Positions 60,068-64,000 of a DNA stretch of 64,000 bases are shown in pieces (position 1 is the first letter of the stretch; every line of letters begins with the position of its first letter). The notes beneath the pieces were generated by a model. That model was given only the letters and a program-made list of their open reading frames with translations. It did not search any database and was not told where the DNA came from. The translations under genes were made by a program, and so were the position numbers. This DNA is from Spirochaetales bacterium (GTDB taxonomy: Bacteria > Spirochaetota > Spirochaetia > SZUA-6 > RPPD01): positions 40,415-104,414 of the forward strand of contig JAFGSW010000010.1 in the NCBI GenBank assembly GCA_016934415.1, in the 5' to 3' direction.

Positions 60068-60795
60068 GTCTTCAGTTCTGAAATGGAAATAACGTTGAAA
60101 TGGAATACGGAAGCGGCGAGCAGTATGGTCGCCCCGGCTTCCACCGCGTCGTAGAAATGCTCAAGGGTTCCGGCGCCGCCCGAGGCGACTATCGCGGCGG
60201 CGGTGGCCGCCCGGATTCCCCGGATGAGAGGGAGATCGTAGCCCGTCCGGACGCCGTCCGTGCTCTTGCTGGTGGGCAGGATGACCGCCGCGCCGTAATC
60301 GCTCACTTCCCGCGCCCACTCGATCGCGTCGCGTCCCGTGGCGGTCCGGCCTCCGTCTATGTACACTTCGTAGCCGGACGGCAGCGCGGGATTGGCCGCC
60401 GCGTCGATGGCGACGACGACGCGCTCCCTGCCGAATTCCCCGATCATCTCGGCGATGATCCCGGGTGTGCGGAACGCCGCGCTCGAGGTCGACACCTTGT
60501 CGGCGCCGGCCTCCAGCACGGCCGCGGCCGAAGCGACGTCGCTTATCCCTCCTCCGACGGTGAACGGGACCGTCACCGCCGCCGCGGTTCGGCGCACCAG
60601 GTCGATCATCGTCCGGCGCCCCTCGACCGTGGCGGTGATGTCAAGGAGCGCCAGTTCATCCGCTCCCGCGGCGCAATAGGCGCGCGCGCAGGCCACGGGA
60701 TCGCCCGCGTCCCTGATATCGACAAAACGGACGCCCTTGACCACCCGGCCGTCCCGCGTGTCCAGGCAGGGCATAATGCTGACCACCGTACTCAT
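60034..60795 (-). CDS. HisF-like (beta/alpha)8-barrel synthase subunit
   Basis: 253 residues from ATG 60795. Similar over its whole length to imidazole glycerol phosphate synthase HisF: PCLDTRDGRVVKGVRF (Asp and Lys of the N-terminal half), ALLDITATVEGR, FTVGGGISD, VVVAIDA (second catalytic Asp), ATGRDAIEWAREV and VASGGAGTLEHFYDA. Differences at normally conserved sites: STSSAA for INTAA and TSKSTDG for TSxDRDG. No hisH or other his gene adjoins it. It may be the histidine enzyme or a paralogue for another pathway. Overlaps the vapC remnant tail to tail. Confidence 0.85.
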   Translation of the reverse strand: MSTVVSIMPCLDTRDGRVVKGVRFVDIRDAGDPVACARAYCAAGADELALLDITATVEGRRTMIDLVRRTAAAVTVPFTVGGGISDVASAAAVLEAGADKVSTSSAAFRTPGIIAEMIGEFGRERVVVAIDAAANPALPSGYEVYIDGGRTATGRDAIEWAREVSDYGAAVILPTSKSTDGVRTGYDLPLIRGIRAATAAAIVASGGAGTLEHFYDAVEAGATILLAASVFHFNVISISELKTYLKGRGVSTR

Positions 60796-61178
60796 GCCGG
60801 ATACGGTAGAGCATTCGCCGGTTTTTGACAAGTGCACGGACGGCGGGGGACGCTCTCCTCGACGGCGCCGGGTTTAACTCGAACCGCGCGGGAGGTCCCG
60901 AACGCCGTATCGTTCGGCGCAGCACTATGACCGGGGAACTGAATTGTCGCGGAAAAGCACACCGGGTGCGTCGCTTCCCGCTCCAAACACCCGCCCCGAC
61001 GTTGCCGGCCGCCTGGGGCTTGTGACAGCCTATAATTCTTACTATCATTTTATTCCTGTCGGCCGCGAAACACGGGAGCATTGTCGCGTACATGGCGGAA
61101 GGCGGCACCGGCTCCCGTTGACAAAGCGAAGGCACGATCAAGGCGATGCCGGAGCCCGCATCGGAACAAGAGAGGAAG

Positions 61179-62564
61179 ATGATGAGATTTACCCGGCCGT
61201 GTGTGCTGCTGTGCTTCATGCTTGTTTCATGCGTTCACATCGACCCGGTGCCGGTCGCCACCGCGCCCGGCCGCCCGCGCCTGGGAGACGGCACGGTCCT
61301 GACCGATCGCGGCACCCGGCTGCGCGGCGTGTACTGGTCGCTCGACATGGCGGGAGAATTACCCGACCGGGAATCCGTCCGGGAAATCCGGGACTTCGGC
61401 CTGAACACCCTGCACGTCTACGCGGAGCGCCACGATTCGGGCGTACCGGCCGGTTCGTACGTCAACCGGATGGATACGATCGTGAAGTGGTGCGGCGAGG
61501 ACGGCCTGTACTGCGTCATCACCATCGGCTGCGGCGGCCGCAACGGCTCGTTCGATCTCGACTTTGCCCGGGTCTTCTGGAACACCTACGCGCCCCGCTA
61601 CAAGGACAAGCCCTGGGTGATCTACGAAATCTACAACGAACCGTACGCCGGCTGGACCGCGCCGTATGACGACAAAACACTGGCCATGGAACAGGAGATG
61701 TACGATCTCATCCGCCGCCGCGCGCCGCGGACCATGTTCCTCCTGTTCTCTTATTCGGGGGCGTTGACCGTCACACACGTCAGGCACGACATGGACCGGC
61801 TCAAGGTCGACTGGACCAACGCCGCCGTCGCCTTCCACGCCTACGGCGGACTGGTCGACAAAGCCCTGCCCTCATTGAAAGCGGCGGGCATCACCGCCGT
61901 CTGCACGGAACTTTCCATTTCATCGCCCTTTTCCGACGAACAGGTGAACGCGTGCTCCATCGATACCTGCGAAAAAAACGGGATCTCATGGCTGGTCTTT
62001 ATGGAGATAAAAGAAGGTTACCTGGCCGGCTGGCGGTTTAAAAAGGAAATCGACAAGCGGCGTTTGGGCTGGCAACCGGACTTCGGGACCTGGCCTTCCG
62101 GCCCTTCCGCCTGCGTTCCGCCCCGCGATCTGGCGTTGGGGAGAAAGACCGTCGTCTCATCCGTGGAAAATTTCCAGGGGAAGGACTTGCGGGGAGAATA
62201 CGCCACCGACGGCGACCAGACCACCCGCTGGGGCTCGGCTTTTGCCGGCGACCAGTATATCATCGTCGATCTGGGAAAAGCGGCCCGATTCGACACCATC
62301 GTCGTGCATTGGGACGGCCAGTACGCGGTTGAATACGAAGTGCTGGTTTCGGACGACGGCGAACGCTGGCGGCTGATTTATTCGGAACACAATGGCAATG
62401 GCGGCGATTTCTCCGTCTACAATAAAGAAAGAATCCACGCCGCGGCCACCGCCCGCTCCGTGAAGTTATTCCTGAAAAAGCGCCGCATGCAGTACGGCTT
62501 CTCCATGTACGAACTGCAGATTTTCGATACGACGGAAGAAGTCTTGCCGCCGACCGGGCATTGA
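61179..62564 (+). CDS. GH5-like lipoprotein with C-terminal discoidin-like domain
   Basis: 461 residues from ATG 61179 (GAGAGG upstream; 61182 also possible). Lipobox LVSC. Residues about 35-320 form a TIM barrel of the cellulase/GH5-like kind: RGVYWSLDMAGELPDR, LNTLHVYAE, VIYEIYNEPYAGW (acid/base Glu in NEP) and ITAVCTELSISSPF (likely nucleophile Glu). Residues about 335-455 are F5/8-C-like (YATDGDQTTRWGSAFAGDQ, IIVDLGKAARFDTI). A surface glycoside hydrolase or binding protein acting on a beta-glycan. A terminator follows at 62675. Confidence 0.82.
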   Translation: MMRFTRPCVLLCFMLVSCVHIDPVPVATAPGRPRLGDGTVLTDRGTRLRGVYWSLDMAGELPDRESVREIRDFGLNTLHVYAERHDSGVPAGSYVNRMDTIVKWCGEDGLYCVITIGCGGRNGSFDLDFARVFWNTYAPRYKDKPWVIYEIYNEPYAGWTAPYDDKTLAMEQEMYDLIRRRAPRTMFLLFSYSGALTVTHVRHDMDRLKVDWTNAAVAFHAYGGLVDKALPSLKAAGITAVCTELSISSPFSDEQVNACSIDTCEKNGISWLVFMEIKEGYLAGWRFKKEIDKRRLGWQPDFGTWPSGPSACVPPRDLALGRKTVVSSVENFQGKDLRGEYATDGDQTTRWGSAFAGDQYIIVDLGKAARFDTIVVHWDGQYAVEYEVLVSDDGERWRLIYSEHNGNGGDFSVYNKERIHAAATARSVKLFLKKRRMQYGFSMYELQIFDTTEEVLPPTGH

Positions 62565-62674
62565 CGGACCTTGCGCGCGGGGGCGAAGCTTAACGGGACC
62601 CTTCACGCGGGCCGCTTCTCCCTCTTCCCATCATCCCCTGAAATGGTGCCGGGAGGAATACGGGAAGGCGAAAC

Positions 62675-62707
62675 ACAAGACGACGGGGATTCCCCCCGTC
62701 GTCTTGT
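62675..62707. terminator. Perfect 14-bp terminator hairpin between convergent genes
   Basis: ACAAGACGACGGGG (62675-62688), 5-nt loop, CCCCGTCGTCTTGT (62694-62707), with T/G-rich sequence after it and a T6 run about 10 nt further. It serves the GH5-like gene and possibly the convergent gene ending at 62843. Confidence 0.75.
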
Positions 62708-62842
62708 TTGAGGAAGTTTTTTATGGTCATAATAGGCGCCGAATTGCAAACTCCAATTTCTCCCCAGTCATTCATTTTTGAGCACATTGAGGTCGATCTG
62801 GTGGGGGAGGAGCCCGGCAGCCCGGACATGCGTCCTTCGCCG

Positions 62843-63646
62843 CTACTCCCCGCACATCGCGGCGATTTCCGCCCGGCACTTGCGGAGCGCGTAGCGCACC
62901 TGCCGTTCACTGAGCCTGCAAATCTCCGCCAGCTCCGTAAACTTGGGATAGGGCTTGACCGAGGACGCCCGCTCCAGCGCCCGATGCTGGCGGCGGAGGA
63001 ACTCCTTTCTCATCGCCTCGTTCCTGGCCCGCTTTTCCGGCGCCGCGTCTTTCGACCGCAGTTCCGCCTTGAGGCTCCGGCAGTACCAGAGCCGTGACGT
63101 TTCCATGGCCTTGCCCACTTTCACGGCGAAGCGTTCGGCCACCATCTTTTTGGTTTTCTTCACGCGGCGCACGAACTCGCTCTTGCGGAGGGGCAATATC
63201 CTGGAGAATTGGTTGAGAATCCGACCGTTCAGGTAGTACGCATGGTAGAGGAGAAAGATTTCCAGGAATGGAGCCGCCTTGGGGTCTTTCTCGATCCAGC
63301 GGCTGAAGAGGTTGCCGAGCTTGAGCAGGGCGAAGGCCGAGGAGTAGTTGTCCGGATCATGATGTTCCAGAGCCTGGGTCTTGGCCAGCTCGCATTCGAG
63401 CTCCCAGCGGGACTTCCGGCGTTTTTCCTGGTCCAGGACCTTGCGGACGATCCAGTCCTCGCAGCGGCGCACGAAGGACGCGTTCACCCGTACCTTCTCC
63501 GGGTGTTTGCGGCGGTACTGCCGCATCTGGCGGATGAACCGGTCGTATATGTCGGAACAGACGTCCGCGAGCAGTTTGTCCTGGCGGAGAAAGCGCAGGT
63601 AAAACCTTTCGGCGAACTCGTTGATTCTGGGTGTGGCTAACGTCAT
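62843..63646 (-). CDS. Basic protein with C-terminal helix-turn-helix-like motif
   Basis: 267 residues from ATG 63646 (AAGGAGG 8 nt upstream). Very rich in Arg/Lys and helical throughout (RFIRQMRQYRRKHPEKV, WELECELAKTQALEHHD). The C-terminus KFTELAEICRLSERQVRYAL, RKCRAEI is a convincing helix-turn-helix. The middle (about 130-185) holds hydrophobic helix LFSRWIEKDPKAAPFLEIFL. It might be a DNA-binding regulator or a small recombination/replication-type protein; no family recognised. Upstream 63647-64000 shows no other feature. Confidence 0.72.
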   Translation of the reverse strand: MTLATPRINEFAERFYLRFLRQDKLLADVCSDIYDRFIRQMRQYRRKHPEKVRVNASFVRRCEDWIVRKVLDQEKRRKSRWELECELAKTQALEHHDPDNYSSAFALLKLGNLFSRWIEKDPKAAPFLEIFLLYHAYYLNGRILNQFSRILPLRKSEFVRRVKKTKKMVAERFAVKVGKAMETSRLWYCRSLKAELRSKDAAPEKRARNEAMRKEFLRRQHRALERASSVKPYPKFTELAEICRLSERQVRYALRKCRAEIAAMCGE

Positions 63647-64000
63647 TTCGGGTGCCTCCTTGTGAATTGGTTTTATATTCCGACCGGAAAGACCGAAAGA
63701 AAAGAGCCGGGTGAACCGGAAAAAGTCACCGGATGAAGCGGCGTGAAGTTGTACATCATGGAGCTTCATCTTGCTGCGTGCGGTCATGTCACGTTCCATG
63801 TCGCGCCGGGAAACGTAGTATGTCGCCCGGCGTGACACAGTGCGTTGTGCGGCCGCATCCGGTAAGGCGTTTCCGGTACCGTCAGGGAAAATGGTCTTTG
63901 GTCGGGAAGGTATCGCGTGCTCGCGATGATGGGAAAATAACATATAAGTGCGGCGAAGTTGTGACGCTGACGTAAATTGTTGTAAAAAATTGTAAAAAAA

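Overview
The window is about 64 kb of GC-rich bacterial chromosome with no rRNA, tRNA or CRISPR array that I can recognise. About a dozen proteins have lipoprotein signal peptides with loose lipoboxes (for example FLAC, IVSC, SLGC, LASC, LPGC, VFSC). Together with many surface-type folds (TolB/WD40-like, BNR-like and RCC1 propellers, LamG, discoidin-like) and long-leader or SD-led single genes, this suggests a Gram-negative-type bacterium with a large lipoproteome, most likely a free-living Spirochaetota or a deltaproteobacterium-like lineage. No phylogenetic marker gene is present, so this is an inference.

Layout. 0-1.4 kb: a membrane/GAF protein and a partial partner resembling PelD/PelE of Pel polysaccharide export. 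1.7-4.0 kb: three small lipoproteins, one with a C-terminal polyserine tail. 4.2-10.8 kb: a polysaccharide O-acetylation cassette (AlgI-type MBOAT plus three AlgJ/AlgX-like SGNH proteins). 11-14.5 kb: a propeller lipoprotein, a decayed protease/FN3 fragment, a bacterial MIF homologue, a frameshifted SDR and a secreted protein. 14.8-24 kb: a TspO-like membrane protein, a CrtQ-CrtO pair (carotenoid glycosyl/acyl transfer as in staphyloxanthin), an alpha/beta hydrolase, two tandem paralogues of unknown function, and a tightly overlapping minus-strand operon SnoaL-like / SDR / CrtI-like oxidoreductase. 24.7-27.6 kb: a histidine kinase and an NtrC-type regulator. 27.6-29.5 kb: a subtilisin-fold protein whose catalytic Ser is Cys.

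30-37 kb is the metabolic centrepiece. It holds a Cys-rich small protein, a NuoE-like subunit, a 1153-residue fusion of NuoF with a GltD-like NADPH/FAD module and a histone-H1-like basic tail, a multi-cluster ferredoxin subunit, and an FMN-binding glutamate-synthase-like protein. The order and overlaps suggest one soluble multi-flavin, multi-FeS complex coupling NAD(H), NADP(H), ferredoxin and a GltB-like site, possibly by electron bifurcation.

37-45 kb: two AraC-type paralogues flanking an EFR1 flavodoxin/ferredoxin fusion, then a run of four lipoproteins. 45-50.8 kb: small enzymes (VOC, DHFR-like, PhnB-like), a diguanylate cyclase, an SDR and an alpha/beta hydrolase. 51-56 kb: an RRM protein with a long leader, and LamG, HEAT-like and WD40 lipoproteins. 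56-60 kb is an AT-richer, decayed accessory zone with remnants of a serine recombinase, IS21 IstB, type I hsdM and a VapBC-like toxin-antitoxin pair, beside two intact orphan genes. 60-64 kb: a HisF homologue, a GH5-like lipoprotein with a discoidin-like domain, and a basic protein with a C-terminal helix-turn-helix-like segment.

A dispersed repeat family (two full and three partial copies near 20.8, 37.0, 48.1, 52.4 and 55.8 kb) is made of two perfect hairpins flanking a core bounded by GAAATTGCCGG and its inverse. It lies just downstream of genes and is the clearest non-coding signature of the genome.
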